From DASQUK01 sp035697145 (lineage in GTDB: Bacteria; Actinomycetota; Acidimicrobiia; Acidimicrobiales; VFJN01): a DNA stretch of 64,000 bases. This document shows positions 7,215 through 15,897 of this stretch, piece after piece (position 1 is the first letter of the stretch; each line of letters starts with the position of its first letter). The position numbers and the translations under genes were made by a program. The DNA is taken from positions 1-64,000 of the forward strand of contig DASSDL010000141.1 in the NCBI GenBank assembly GCA_035697145.1, given 5' to 3'. Under the pieces are notes generated by a model. It made no database searches. It was not told the DNA's origin and was given only the letters and a program-made list of their open reading frames with translations.

Positions 7215-8765
7215 TCACTCCACGCGGCAGCCCGCGATCGCCCGCTCGATCGCGGCCACGACCGCCGCGGGAGGCTCGGGCGACTCGTTGGCCTGGACGA
7301 GTTGGCTGAGGGGCACGGCCCGCACGAAGCAGTCGGCGGCGCCGAACGCCTCGTCGGCGTCGGTGGCCGCCCCGGTCGCGGCCAGCATGGCCTGTGCCCG
7401 CACGGTCGGCAGGATCAGGGCGTCGAGCGCCGGCCCGGACGGTTCGGCGCCGTTCCTGGGGTCGCAGGCGGAAACGACGGCCAGGTCGCCGTCGGACCGC
7501 ACTCGAGCGGCATCCGCTGGACCTGCGGACACCCACGCCTCGAACGCCTCGAACAACTCCTCACCGTCACGAGCCGAGTCACCCTCGACCGCCAGGTCCA
7601 CGCAGGTCGTCCCCCGACGGTCGTAGACCACGTACGCGTCGCCGCCCCAGCCGTCGGCGGCGGTCAGTGCCACCAGGGGATCGATGCGCTCGCTGAGCAA
7701 CAAGAAGAGCGGGAGCGCGCCGAGGCTGTCCTGCTCGCCGATCTGTTCGCCTCCGGTGGGTACGACAGGCGCGGTCACCTCGTGCGCCGAGTCGCGGGCC
7801 AAGTACGACCGGGGATCGACGATGTGCTCGGTCGTCGCCGGCGGGTCGTCGAAGGCCGCGTCGACGGCGTCGTTGCCGCGCTCGGCGGCGATCAGCTCGA
7901 CGAGCGAGGGGCCGAGCGCGTAGGGCGCTCCCTCCATAGCGACCAGCACTCCGGGGACGGCGTCGAGCTGTTCCTGCGCCTCGCCGGAGGCTTGCCCGAC
8001 GCCATCCAGGTAGCTGGCGCGCTCGTCATCGGGCAGCGACCGGACGTAGGCCTGCTCGATACGCACGGCGTCGCCCTCGATGAGCGCCAGGTGCCCGGCA
8101 AGCCGATCGCCCGTCGGATCGCCGTCGTCCAGCATCTCCTCGAGATCGAAGTGCTGGTCCTGGAGCACGTGGACGAGCTCGTGGGCGAGCGTGACCCGCA
8201 GGTCGGTCGTCATGTCCGTGCCTCGGACCGCGATACGTTCCCTGAACGGGTCGTAGTAGGCGAGCGTGGCGGTGTCGGACAGGTCGTTGGACGCCTCCAG
8301 CGCGTCGAAGTCGGCGGGCACCAGCCCGAGCGCGCGCAGCGGGGCCGTCCCCTCGTCGATCAGCCGCCGGTCTTCGCGGGTGAGCTCGGCCTCCTCGACG
8401 CGGGTCCGCTCGGAGTACTGCTCGGCGGTGAGGAAGTCCACGGCGACGGGATGGTCGAAGCGCAGCTCGCGCTCGTCCTCGACGAAGGCGACCAGGTCGA
8501 CCAACCGCTCGTCCCAAGCGTCGGGGTGCGACCGTCCCCGGTCGTCGGTCACGAGGTAGACGGCGCCACCGGTCACGCCGAGGCACGCGACGACCGCGAC
8601 GGTCGACAACAGCCGCGATCGTCGTCGAGGGCGCGGCGGTGGCGGCGGAGGTGGCGGAGCGCCCCACCCCCGAGGTGGTGGTGGGAACGCCGGAGGCGGT
8701 GGTGGAGGAGGTGCCGGAGGCGGAGGTGGTGGCGGAGGACCCGCCGGCGGCCAGCGGTCGCTCAC
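7215..8765 (-). CDS. membrane-anchored putative zinc metallopeptidase with proline-rich cytoplasmic tail
   Basis: 516 residues. The first ~48 are almost pure proline (runs of 6-8 Pro) ending in PRPRRRSR. A single membrane segment follows (LLSTVAVVACLGVTGGAVYLV), then a large exported domain. Around residue 200 it carries VTLAHELVHVLQDQHFDLEE, an HExxH zinc-hydrolase motif in a helix of the gluzincin type. It continues with a long helical region (AGHLALIEGDAVRIEQAY) in which the downstream glutamate could be the third ligand. The proline tail may tether it to a cytoplasmic partner. GTG start overlapping the trpA stop (GTGA 8762-8765), so it is co-expressed with trpA although the functions look unrelated. 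Confidence 0.75.
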   Translation of the reverse strand: MSDRWPPAGPPPPPPPPAPPPPPPPAFPPPPRGWGAPPPPPPPPRPRRRSRLLSTVAVVACLGVTGGAVYLVTDDRGRSHPDAWDERLVDLVAFVEDERELRFDHPVAVDFLTAEQYSERTRVEEAELTREDRRLIDEGTAPLRALGLVPADFDALEASNDLSDTATLAYYDPFRERIAVRGTDMTTDLRVTLAHELVHVLQDQHFDLEEMLDDGDPTGDRLAGHLALIEGDAVRIEQAYVRSLPDDERASYLDGVGQASGEAQEQLDAVPGVLVAMEGAPYALGPSLVELIAAERGNDAVDAAFDDPPATTEHIVDPRSYLARDSAHEVTAPVVPTGGEQIGEQDSLGALPLFLLLSERIDPLVALTAADGWGGDAYVVYDRRGTTCVDLAVEGDSARDGEELFEAFEAWVSAGPADAARVRSDGDLAVVSACDPRNGAEPSGPALDALILPTVRAQAMLAATGAATDADEAFGAADCFVRAVPLSQLVQANESPEPPAAVVAAIERAIAGCRVE

Positions 8766-9562
8766 CCGACATCGTCCAGGCCGACGCGTAGGTCGCGAAC
8801 GAACGCCGCCGCCTCGTCGGGCCCCCCGCCGTCGAGCAGGCGCCGCACCAAGGCCGACCCGACGATCACCCCATCGGCCACTGCCGCCACCTCGGCGGCC
8901 TGCTCGGGGTTGGACACGCCCACACCGACCAGCACCGGCTTGTCGGTCACGGCCTTGAGCCGGGCCGCGATGTCGAGCGCGCTCCGCTGTAGCCGGTCAC
9001 GCTCGCCCGTGACGCCCAGCAGGCCCACGCCGTAGACCCAGCCGCGACTCCGGGCACAGATCCGCACCAGACGCTCGTCAGAGGCGGTGGGTGCCGCCAG
9101 GAGGATCGTCTCCACCCCGCCGGCGTCGGCCGCCGTCGCCCACTGCCCCACCTCTTCGAGCGGCAGGTCGGGCACGATCGCCCCGGCCACCCCGGCCGCC
9201 GCCAACGACGCTGCGAACCGCTGGTGGCCGGAGCGGTGGACGGTGTTGTAGTAGGTCATCACGACCGGTGGAACCCCGCCGGCGTCGAGCCGGCCCAGGG
9301 CGTCGACGATGGCCTGGGGCGTGGCGCCGGCCGCCAGCGCCGCTTCCGACGCGGCCTGGATCGTGGGCCCGTCCATGACCGGGTCGGAGAACGGGATGCC
9401 CACCTCGATGGCGTCGGCGCCGGCGTCGGCGACCGCCTCGGCGACCCGTTCCCAGCCCGGTAGGCCTCCGGTCACGTAGGGAACCAGCAGCTTGCGCCCG
9501 GCGGCACGAGCCGCCCGCAGGCGCGACTCGAGGGCACCGGTCACCGCCACGTCGGTCGTCAT
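8762..9562 (-). CDS. trpA: tryptophan synthase alpha subunit
   Basis: 266 residues; cleaves indole-3-glycerol phosphate to indole and glyceraldehyde 3-phosphate within the TrpAB complex. The family segments are in order: YVTGGLPGWE, DAIEVGIPFSDPVMDGPTIQ (with the catalytic glutamate and aspartate region), PVVMTYYN, GAIVPDLPLEE, LLAAPTASDERL, GWVYGVGLLGVTGER and PVLVGVGVSNPEQA. Full length. It overlaps trpB upstream (ATGA, 9559-9562) and the metallopeptidase downstream, so it sits in a tightly coupled trpF-trpB-trpA-peptidase operon. Confidence 0.97.
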   Translation of the reverse strand: MTTDVAVTGALESRLRAARAAGRKLLVPYVTGGLPGWERVAEAVADAGADAIEVGIPFSDPVMDGPTIQAASEAALAAGATPQAIVDALGRLDAGGVPPVVMTYYNTVHRSGHQRFAASLAAAGVAGAIVPDLPLEEVGQWATAADAGGVETILLAAPTASDERLVRICARSRGWVYGVGLLGVTGERDRLQRSALDIAARLKAVTDKPVLVGVGVSNPEQAAEVAAVADGVIVGSALVRRLLDGGGPDEAAAFVRDLRVGLDDVG

Positions 9563-10761
9563 CCGCCGGACCCCCCGGGCGCGGCGTCGCTCATGATGCG
9601 GGCGACCTGTTCGACGTCCTTGTCCCCGCGGCCCGACATGTTGACCAGCACGACCTTGCCGGCCAGCGACTCCCGCTCCCGGCTGATCCAGGCCAGCGCG
9701 TGGGCCGATTCCAGGGCGGGGATGATGCCCTCGGTGCGCGCCAGCAGCGCGAACGCGTCGAGCACCTCGGCGTCGGACACCGGGATGTAGCGGGCTCGGC
9801 CGATGGTGGCGAGGTAGGCATGCTCGGGTCCGACGCCCGGGTAGTCGAGGCCTGCGGAGACCGACTCGGCCTCCAGCACCTGGCCGTCCTCGTCCTGGAG
9901 GAGCAGCGACTTGGAGCCGTGGACCACGCCGGGAACCCCCCGGCCCACGGCGGCGCCGCCAGCCGGCTCGGCGCCCACCAGCTCCACGCCGGGAACGTCC
10001 ACGAACGCGGAGAAGATGCCGATGGCGTTGGACCCGCCGCCCACGCAGGCCACCACGACGTCGGGATCCCGCCCCAGGAGCGCCCGGGCCTGCGCCCGGG
10101 CCTCGTCGCCGATCACCCGCTGCAGCTCACGGACAAGGAAGGGGTACGGGTGGGGGCCCATGGCCGAGCCCAGGCAGTAGTGCGTCGACTCGACGGTGGC
10201 CACCCAGTCCCGCAGGGCCTCGTTGATCGCGTCCTTGAGGGTGCGGCTGCCCGATGACGCCCGCCGCACCTCAGCACCCAGAAGCCGCATCCGGAAGACG
10301 TTGAGGGCCTGGCGCTCCATGTCGACGTCGCCCATGTAGACCGTGCAGTCGAGCCCCAGCAGCGCGGCGGCCGTGGCGGCGGCCACACCGTGCTGGCCGG
10401 CCCCGGTCTCGGCCACCAGCCGGGTCTTGCCCATGCGCCTGGCGAGCAGGGCCTGCCCGAGCACGTTGTTGATCTTGTGGGACCCGGTGTGGTTGAGGTC
10501 CTCGCGCTTGAGCAGCACCCGCACGCCCAGCTCGGCTGACAGGTTGCCGCAATCGGTCAGCAGCGACGGCCGGCCGGCGTAGTCGCGCAGTAGGCGATCG
10601 AGCTCGCCCCGGAAACCAGGGTCGGCCCAGGCCTCGCGGAAGACCCGCTCCAGCTCCTGGCAGGCGGGGACCAGCGTCTCGGGGACGAAGAGGCCGCCGA
10701 AGTCGCCGAACCGCCCCCGGGTCCCGGGGTCGCCCATCAATGTCGTGCTCACCGGGGTCAT
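9559..10761 (-). CDS. trpB: tryptophan synthase beta subunit
   Basis: 400 residues; PLP enzyme that condenses indole with serine. It begins MTPVSTTLMGDPGTRGRFGD then FGGLFVPETLVPACQELE. The PLP lysine is in KREDLNHTGSHKINNVLGQA, phosphate-binding GGGSNAIG is near residue 230, and ALESAHALAW is in the C-terminal part. Start chosen at ATG 10759-10761 because it overlaps the trpF stop (ATGA) and gives the standard length; the frame remains open upstream, but that part is trpF read in the wrong frame. Confidence 0.97.
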   Translation of the reverse strand: MTPVSTTLMGDPGTRGRFGDFGGLFVPETLVPACQELERVFREAWADPGFRGELDRLLRDYAGRPSLLTDCGNLSAELGVRVLLKREDLNHTGSHKINNVLGQALLARRMGKTRLVAETGAGQHGVAAATAAALLGLDCTVYMGDVDMERQALNVFRMRLLGAEVRRASSGSRTLKDAINEALRDWVATVESTHYCLGSAMGPHPYPFLVRELQRVIGDEARAQARALLGRDPDVVVACVGGGSNAIGIFSAFVDVPGVELVGAEPAGGAAVGRGVPGVVHGSKSLLLQDEDGQVLEAESVSAGLDYPGVGPEHAYLATIGRARYIPVSDAEVLDAFALLARTEGIIPALESAHALAWISRERESLAGKVVLVNMSGRGDKDVEQVARIMSDAAPGGSGG

Positions 10762-11429
10762 AGGGCCTCGTCGACCGTCCAGTCGAAGGGCCGATCGAGG
10801 CGGTCGCCCTGGGGCAGCGCCTGCGGCGGTTCCGCGGCCTTGGCGGCGGCGACGAACGCCCGCACCTTCCTGGCGTCCTTGCGGCCGGGGGCCGACTCGA
10901 CGCCGCTGGCCACGTCCACGCCCCACGGCCGGGCCGCGCGCACCGCGTCGGCCACGTTGGCCGGGGTGAGCCCGCCCGCGAGGATCACCCGGCGGTTGGA
11001 CGGCGCGCCCTCGGCCAACGACCAGTCGAACACGTCGCCCGAGCCGGGGGCGGCCGAGTCGATGAGGATGGCATCGGCCCCGTAGTCGTCGGCGGCATCG
11101 AGCTCGGGATCACCGGCGGCGAACGCCTTGATGACCAGCCGCACGCGCTGGCGGATCCAGTGCGAGTCGCCGGGCTTCTCCCGTCCGTGGAGCTGCGCTG
11201 CCCGCAATCTCGTGTGGTGGACGGTGTCGACCACCCGCTGACGTGTCTCGTCGCGGAACACCCCGACGGTGACGATCTCGGTGGGCAGCCGCTTGGCGAT
11301 GTCCGCCGCCTTCTGCGGTGCGATCTGGCGGGGCGACGGGGCGAAGATGAAGCCGACGGCATCGGCCCCCATGGCCACGGCCAGGAGGGCGTCCTCCTCA
11401 CTGGTGACGCCGCAGATCTTGACGAACAC
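10758..11429 (-). CDS. trpF: phosphoribosylanthranilate isomerase
   Basis: 223 residues. It starts MFVKICGVTSEEDALLAVAM, with the catalytic cysteine in KICG, then GADAVGFIFAPSPRQIAP. The catalytic aspartate is in AILIDSAAPGSGDVFDWSLA; RVILAGGLTPANVADAVRAA and GVDVASGVESAPGRKDARKV follow. The last ~25 residues (after AEPPQALPQ) are an uncommon tail. GTG start. TAGCCT at 11436-11441 (reverse strand) lies six bases before the start, so the trpFBA unit probably has its own leaderless promoter rather than depending on trpC. Confidence 0.96.
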   Translation of the reverse strand: MFVKICGVTSEEDALLAVAMGADAVGFIFAPSPRQIAPQKAADIAKRLPTEIVTVGVFRDETRQRVVDTVHHTRLRAAQLHGREKPGDSHWIRQRVRLVIKAFAAGDPELDAADDYGADAILIDSAAPGSGDVFDWSLAEGAPSNRRVILAGGLTPANVADAVRAARPWGVDVASGVESAPGRKDARKVRAFVAAAKAAEPPQALPQGDRLDRPFDWTVDEAL

Positions 11430-11475
11430 CCTGGCAGGCTAGCCAGCCGGCCCGGCGGCTCCGAAGCGGAAACGC

Positions 11476-12285
11476 CTAGCGGGCGCTGGCCGTCCGCAGC
11501 GCCCGGACGGCCCCGGCGGGGTCGCCGGAGGTCACCAGCGACTCCCCCACCAGGACGGCGTCGAACCCCGCGCGGGCCAGTACTGCGGCATCCTCCGGCC
11601 CCCGGATGCCGGACTCGGCCACCCGCACGACGTCGTCGCCGCGCTCGGACAGCGCCCGGCCCACCCGGAGGGCCCGGGTGGGGTCGACCTCGAACGTCGC
11701 CAGGTCGCGCTGGTTGACGCCGACCAGCCCGGCGCCGGCGGCCATGGCCCGGTCGAGCTCGGCCTCGTCGTGCACCTCGACCAGCGCGTCGAGGCGCAGC
11801 TCGCCGGCGAGGGCGTGGAAGTCGCGCAGCTCGGTGTCGTCCAGGACGGCGACGATGAGGAGCACGGCGTCGGCGCCCATGATCCGGGCGTCGCACACGT
11901 CGGCCGCCGCCACCGTGAAGTCCTTGCGCAACACCGGGACGGCGGCGGCCAGGCGGGCATCACGCAGGTCCTCGGGCGAGCCGCCGAAGAACTCCCGGTC
12001 GGTCAGCACGGAAAGGCAGGCGGCCCCGCCGTGCTCGTAGGCGCGGGCGAGCTCGGCGGGATCGAGGTGGACGTGCAGGTCGCCCTTGGAGGGCGACCTC
12101 CGCTTGACCTCGGCGATCACGCCGAGACCGGTGACGGAGCGGAGGGCGGTCGCGAATCCCCGGGCCGGCGGCTGGGCCTGGGCCTCCCCGATCAGGAGGT
12201 CGAGCCGCCGCGTGTCGGCGCGCGCCGTCTCCCGGTGGGCGGTGACGATGCGATCGAGGTAGGTCGCCACCCGCTGATCACGCAT
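11476..12285 (-). CDS. trpC: indole-3-glycerol phosphate synthase
   Basis: 269 residues, normal for actinobacterial TrpC. Recognisable segments are GVIAEVKRRSPSKGDLH (substrate lysine), CLSVLTDREFFGGSPEDL, VPVLRKDFTV, ADAVLLIVAVL, ALVEVHDEAELDRAM, VGVNQRDLATFEVD, VAESGIRGPEDA and AVLVGESLVTSGDP. It follows the J-domain gene by three bases and precedes trpF by 46 bases. It appears to be the last gene of a ygfZ-dnaJ-trpC unit, with a new promoter following for trpF. Confidence 0.97.
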   Translation of the reverse strand: MRDQRVATYLDRIVTAHRETARADTRRLDLLIGEAQAQPPARGFATALRSVTGLGVIAEVKRRSPSKGDLHVHLDPAELARAYEHGGAACLSVLTDREFFGGSPEDLRDARLAAAVPVLRKDFTVAAADVCDARIMGADAVLLIVAVLDDTELRDFHALAGELRLDALVEVHDEAELDRAMAAGAGLVGVNQRDLATFEVDPTRALRVGRALSERGDDVVRVAESGIRGPEDAAVLARAGFDAVLVGESLVTSGDPAGAVRALRTASAR

Positions 12286-12288
12286 CGG

Positions 12289-12861
12289 TCACCCTCTCGG
12301 CCGCCGGGCCATGGCGCGCAGGGGGGCGAGGACGAACAGCCCACCGGCCATGATGAAGGCTGCCGCGGCGAAAGCGACCAGCGTCGGGGCGGTGAAGAGG
12401 ATCGCCGCCACGAACAGGCCAACTGCCAACAGCAACATCGCTGGCGGCAGGATGGCCCACCAACCCTCGAGCGCCCTCGTCGGCCCGACGGGCCGGCCGT
12501 CGGCCAGGTCGGCCCACTCCTCCGCCGTGAGCCGCGCGTCGGGGTCGATCGGCCAGTGGTCGCCGTCGGTCGCCCATGCCGTGTACGTCGGCTGCGCCGC
12601 GTACGTCGGTGGCGCCGCTTCCGGCGCCACGAATGGCCCGTCGGGGGCGTGTCCGGCCAGGGCCCGGTCGTAGGCGGCCCGACGGACCGGGTCACCGAGC
12701 ACGGCCCACGCGACGTTGAGCGCCCGCATGCGGCCGGGGTCGCCCCCGGCGTCGGGATGGTGGTCGCGTGCCGCCGCCCGGTACGCCGCCCGAACCTCGG
12801 CCTGCGTGGCGCTGGCGGGGACGCCGAGCACGTCGTAGTGGTTGGGGAGCGCCACCGTCAC
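12289..12861 (-). CDS. J-domain membrane protein
   Basis: 190 residues. The N-terminal ~65 are a J domain: NHYDVLGVPASATQAEVRAA, YRAAARDHHPDAGGDPGRMR with the essential HPD, and WAVLGDPVRRAAYDRAL. A Pro/Ala/Thr-rich linker follows, then WPIDPDARLTAEEWADLADG and two C-terminal membrane segments (WAILPPAMLLLAVGLFVAAI and VAFAAAAFIMAGGLFVLAPL). It should stimulate a DnaK-type ATPase at the inner face of the membrane. GTG start overlapping the ygfZ stop (GTGA, 12858-12861). Why it sits between ygfZ and trpC is not evident. Confidence 0.88.
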   Translation of the reverse strand: MTVALPNHYDVLGVPASATQAEVRAAYRAAARDHHPDAGGDPGRMRALNVAWAVLGDPVRRAAYDRALAGHAPDGPFVAPEAAPPTYAAQPTYTAWATDGDHWPIDPDARLTAEEWADLADGRPVGPTRALEGWWAILPPAMLLLAVGLFVAAILFTAPTLVAFAAAAFIMAGGLFVLAPLRAMARRPRG

Positions 12862-13757
12862 GCCATCGGCAGGTCGACGATGGTGACCGGCAACGCTCCC
12901 CCGCCGTGCCGCGCCTCGGCGGCGGCCGGCGGCGTCACGCGGCGGCCGATGTAGGCGAGCGCCACGCCCTGATCCGTTCCGGGCGCCGGGGCTACCGAGG
13001 TCACCTTGCCGACCTCGGCCCCGTCGACCACCACCGGCGCACCCACTGGCGGTCGCTCCGCGGCGCCGACGACCAACCCGCGGAGGCGGCGGGGGACGTG
13101 GCCGCCGCGACTGTCGATGCGGGCGACCAGCTCCTGGCCGGTGAAGCAGCCCTTGGTGAAACTGACCGAGGCATCGATGACCCATTGGCCGGCTTCGGCC
13201 GGAATGGTGGCTTCCGTCAGCTCGGCGCCCATGCGCGGCACCCCCGACCGGATCCGAAGGCTTTCGTACGCCGACGGGTCGGCCTCGGGTATGCCGGGGG
13301 GCGGCTCGACGGCGCGGCCCACCAGGTCCACGCCGTCGACGCCCGGCCACCCGGCCGGCACCACCAGCAGGTCCCCCCCGGTGGCCACGGGGACTGCAGC
13401 GGCGGCCCCCGGTCCCCGGAGCGCGACGGCGCGCCAGTCGAGCGGGTCGACGTCGGCCTTGGTGCGCAGCAGGAAGCGCCGTAGCCGGGCCATCAGGGCG
13501 TCGCCGTGGCCCGCGTCGACGTCGAGGACCGCCTCGTCCGCCCCGGTGCGCGTCACCCGGACCCAGGCGTCCACCTTGCCCATGGGCTGCAGCACGAACG
13601 ACCGGGCGCTGGATCCGACGGCGAGCGCACCGATGTCCTGGCTGAGCTGCCCCTGGAGGTACTCGATCGCGTCCGGCCCCGCCACCCTGACCACGTCCCG
13701 GCCCTCGGGGAACCACGCCAGGGTGGTGCGCAGATCCAGCGGGGCATCACCGGGCAT
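12858..13757 (-). CDS. ygfZ: YgfZ/GcvT-domain folate-dependent Fe-S assembly protein
   Basis: 299 residues. It has the GcvT-like start VVRVAGPDAIEYLQGQLSQD, IGAL, then SFVLQPMGKVDAWVRVTR, and the diagnostic motif KGCFTGQELVARIDSRGGHV near residue 210, whose cysteine is characteristic of the family. These proteins use tetrahydrofolate in Fe-S cluster assembly or repair. ATG start. CACACT (reverse strand, 13764-13769) ends six bases before it, a possible leaderless promoter. It is the first gene of a unit with the J-domain protein and trpC. Confidence 0.92.
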   Translation of the reverse strand: MPGDAPLDLRTTLAWFPEGRDVVRVAGPDAIEYLQGQLSQDIGALAVGSSARSFVLQPMGKVDAWVRVTRTGADEAVLDVDAGHGDALMARLRRFLLRTKADVDPLDWRAVALRGPGAAAAVPVATGGDLLVVPAGWPGVDGVDLVGRAVEPPPGIPEADPSAYESLRIRSGVPRMGAELTEATIPAEAGQWVIDASVSFTKGCFTGQELVARIDSRGGHVPRRLRGLVVGAAERPPVGAPVVVDGAEVGKVTSVAPAPGTDQGVALAYIGRRVTPPAAAEARHGGGALPVTIVDLPMA

Positions 13758-13787
13758 GCCTTCAGTGTGGCACCGCGGGGCAGAGCC

Positions 13788-13839
13788 CGGTTCCGTCAGG
13801 GCCGGCGCGGGATGCGGTACCTGACGTCTGTCGGAACCG
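13788..13839 (-). terminator. hairpin downstream of trpE
   Basis: CGGTTCCG (13788-13795) and CGGAACCG (13832-13839) form a perfect 8-bp stem just after the trpE stop, with an inner CAGG/CCTG pair. There is no clear U tract, so termination is only likely. It separates the hisI-trpE unit from the ygfZ unit. Confidence 0.45.
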
Positions 13840-13847
13840 TGACCGGC

Positions 13848-15425
13848 TCAGTCGCCGGTCGGCACCGTCGTCGCCGAGGTCGAACGTCCACGACGGGCGG
13901 CGGTCATGCGGCGGGCGGCGGGCACGGTGGCGAGCAGGGCCCGCGCCTTGTTGCGGCACTCCAGGTCCTCGTGCTCGGGCACCGAGTCGGCCACGATTCC
14001 AGCGCCGGCCTGCACCGACGCCCGGCCGTCGTCGTCGATCACCATCGTGCGGATGGCGATGGCGGTGTCGATGTTGCCCGAGAAGTCGAGGTAGCCGACC
14101 ACGCCGGCGTACGGCCCCCGCTTGGTGGGCTCGAGCGCGTCGATGATCTCCATCGCCCGCACCTTGGGGGCGCCGGACACGGTTCCGGCCGGCAGCGTGG
14201 CCCGCAGGACGTCGATGGCGCTACGGCCCTCGGCCAGCTCGCCGGACACCTGTGACGTGAGGTGCATGACGTGGCTGTAGCGCTCCAGGGTCAGGTACTC
14301 GTCGACCCGCTCGGTGCCGAAGCGCACCACGCGCCCGACGTCGTTGCGGGCGAGATCGACGAGCATGAGGTGCTCGGCGATCTCCTTGGGATGCTCACGC
14401 AGCTCGGCGGCCAGGCGGGCATCGTCTTGGTCGGTGGTCCCGCGACGACGCGTACCCGCGATGGGCCGGGAGATCACCCGCCCGTCGGTCAGCCGCACCA
14501 TGGGCTCCGGCGACGCTCCCACCAGGGTGAGGCCACGTGCCCGGCCCCCACCACCGGCCGTGGCCGGCTGGCGCACGAAGTACATGTACGGGCTGGGGTT
14601 GACCTGGCGCAGCACCCGGTAGACATCGAACGGCTCGGCCTCGAGGTCGAAGTCGTAGCGCTGCGACAGCACCACCTGGAAGATGTCCCCGGCCAGGATG
14701 TGCTCGCGGGCGACCTCCACCGCCCGGGCGAACAGGTCGGTCCCCATGGTGGAACGCACATCGGGCAAAGGATCGTCGGGTGCCGGCGGCTCGACGAGGG
14801 GCTCGTCGATCGGGCGCGCGCCGTCGGCCGCCAACTGGTCGAGGCGGACGACGGCGCCGTCGTAGAGCGCGTCGAGCTGTCCCTCGGTGGCGTCGTCGGG
14901 CACCACGACGTTGTCGATCAGCACCACCCGCTGGCGCCAGTGGTCGTAGGCGGCCAGCTGGCCGATGACCGACACGACGGCATCGGCGTGGCCCAGGTCG
15001 TCCGGGGCCACGTCGGGCAGGCGCTCGACCTCGCGCACGACGTCGTAGCCGAGGTAGCCGAGGACGCCGCCGTGGAGGGGCGGCAGGTCACCGAGCGATG
15101 GTGCCCGCCACGCCCCGAGCAGCGCCTCGAGGGCCGCCAGGATCCCCCGGTCGCGGGGAACCGACGGCGGCACCCAGCCGGCGACGTCCACCGTGCGGCC
15201 CCGAGCCGTCAGCGTGGCGAGCGGGTTGCGGCCGATGAACGACCACCGGCTCCAGCGAGCCTCGCCGTGCTCGACCGACTCGAGCAGGAACCCGGTCCCC
15301 TGACCCACGAGGCGGGCGTAGGCGGCCACGGGAGTGGTGAGATCTGCGAGCAGCTCGCGCCACACGGGAATGACGGTGTGAGCACGGGCCAGCGACCGGA
15401 ACTGGTCGCGGGACGGGCTGATCAC
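13848..15425 (-). CDS. trpE: anthranilate synthase component I
   Basis: 525 residues; converts chorismate plus ammonia to anthranilate. The N-terminal region has FLLESVEHGEARWSRWSFIG, the tryptophan-binding LLES motif for feedback inhibition. The chorismate-binding C-terminal half contains DIFQVVLSQRYD, SPYMYFVR, RPIAGTRRRG, HLMLVDLARNDVGRV, VMHLTSQVSGEL, PAGTVSGAPKVRAMEIIDAL and QAGAGIVADSVPEHE. The glutaminase subunit (trpG) and trpD are not in the window. GTG start overlapping the hisI stop (GTGA). Confidence 0.97.
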   Translation of the reverse strand: MISPSRDQFRSLARAHTVIPVWRELLADLTTPVAAYARLVGQGTGFLLESVEHGEARWSRWSFIGRNPLATLTARGRTVDVAGWVPPSVPRDRGILAALEALLGAWRAPSLGDLPPLHGGVLGYLGYDVVREVERLPDVAPDDLGHADAVVSVIGQLAAYDHWRQRVVLIDNVVVPDDATEGQLDALYDGAVVRLDQLAADGARPIDEPLVEPPAPDDPLPDVRSTMGTDLFARAVEVAREHILAGDIFQVVLSQRYDFDLEAEPFDVYRVLRQVNPSPYMYFVRQPATAGGGGRARGLTLVGASPEPMVRLTDGRVISRPIAGTRRRGTTDQDDARLAAELREHPKEIAEHLMLVDLARNDVGRVVRFGTERVDEYLTLERYSHVMHLTSQVSGELAEGRSAIDVLRATLPAGTVSGAPKVRAMEIIDALEPTKRGPYAGVVGYLDFSGNIDTAIAIRTMVIDDDGRASVQAGAGIVADSVPEHEDLECRNKARALLATVPAARRMTAARRGRSTSATTVPTGD

Positions 15426-15850
15426 TGCCCCCGGCCGATTCCGGCGACCGGATCGGTCGCCTCGCGACCGGTCGCGTCACCCGAACCGGAGCCGAACGCC
15501 CGGAAGAAGCACGAGTGCTCTCCCGTGTGGCACGCACCGGCGCCCTGCTGGTCGACCACGAACAGCAGCACGTCGCCGTCGCAGTCGTAGTGCGCCGACC
15601 GCAGGTACTGGACGTCGCCCGAGGTCTCGCCCTTGCGCCACACCTCGTGGCGGCTGCGGCTCCAGAACACGGTGCGGCCCTCGGCCAGCGTGAGCCGGAG
15701 CGTCTCCGCGGTCATCCACGCCATCATCAGCACCCGGCCCGATGCGTGGTCCTGGACGATGGCGGGCACGAGCCCGTCGGCGTTGTACCGGACCTGTGCC
15801 AACTGCTCGTCGGTGGCCTCGATCGACGTCGCAGGGGGCGTGGCGGGCAC
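15422..15850 (-). CDS. hisI: phosphoribosyl-AMP cyclohydrolase
   Basis: 142 residues, the monofunctional form (no HisE domain attached). Segments are VPAIVQDHASGRVLMMAWMT, ETLRLTLAEGRTVFWSRSRH, EVWRKGETSGDVQYLRSAHY, the metal-binding DCDGDVLLF and GACHTGEHSCFF. It opens the ring of PR-AMP in histidine synthesis. GTG start; TACGAT (reverse strand, 15857-15862) ends six bases upstream, the pattern of a leaderless promoter. It is co-transcribed with trpE. Confidence 0.96.
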   Translation of the reverse strand: MPATPPATSIEATDEQLAQVRYNADGLVPAIVQDHASGRVLMMAWMTAETLRLTLAEGRTVFWSRSRHEVWRKGETSGDVQYLRSAHYDCDGDVLLFVVDQQGAGACHTGEHSCFFRAFGSGSGDATGREATDPVAGIGRGQ

Positions 15851-15897
15851 CCGGCCATCGTACGGCCTGGCCTACGACCCGCAGGATCCGATTCCGG

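Noticed and set aside
8640..8765. Repetitive GGTGGCGGAG-type sequence as a possible repeat array
   Set aside because: It codes for the proline run at the start of the metallopeptidase; unit length is irregular and there are no spacers.
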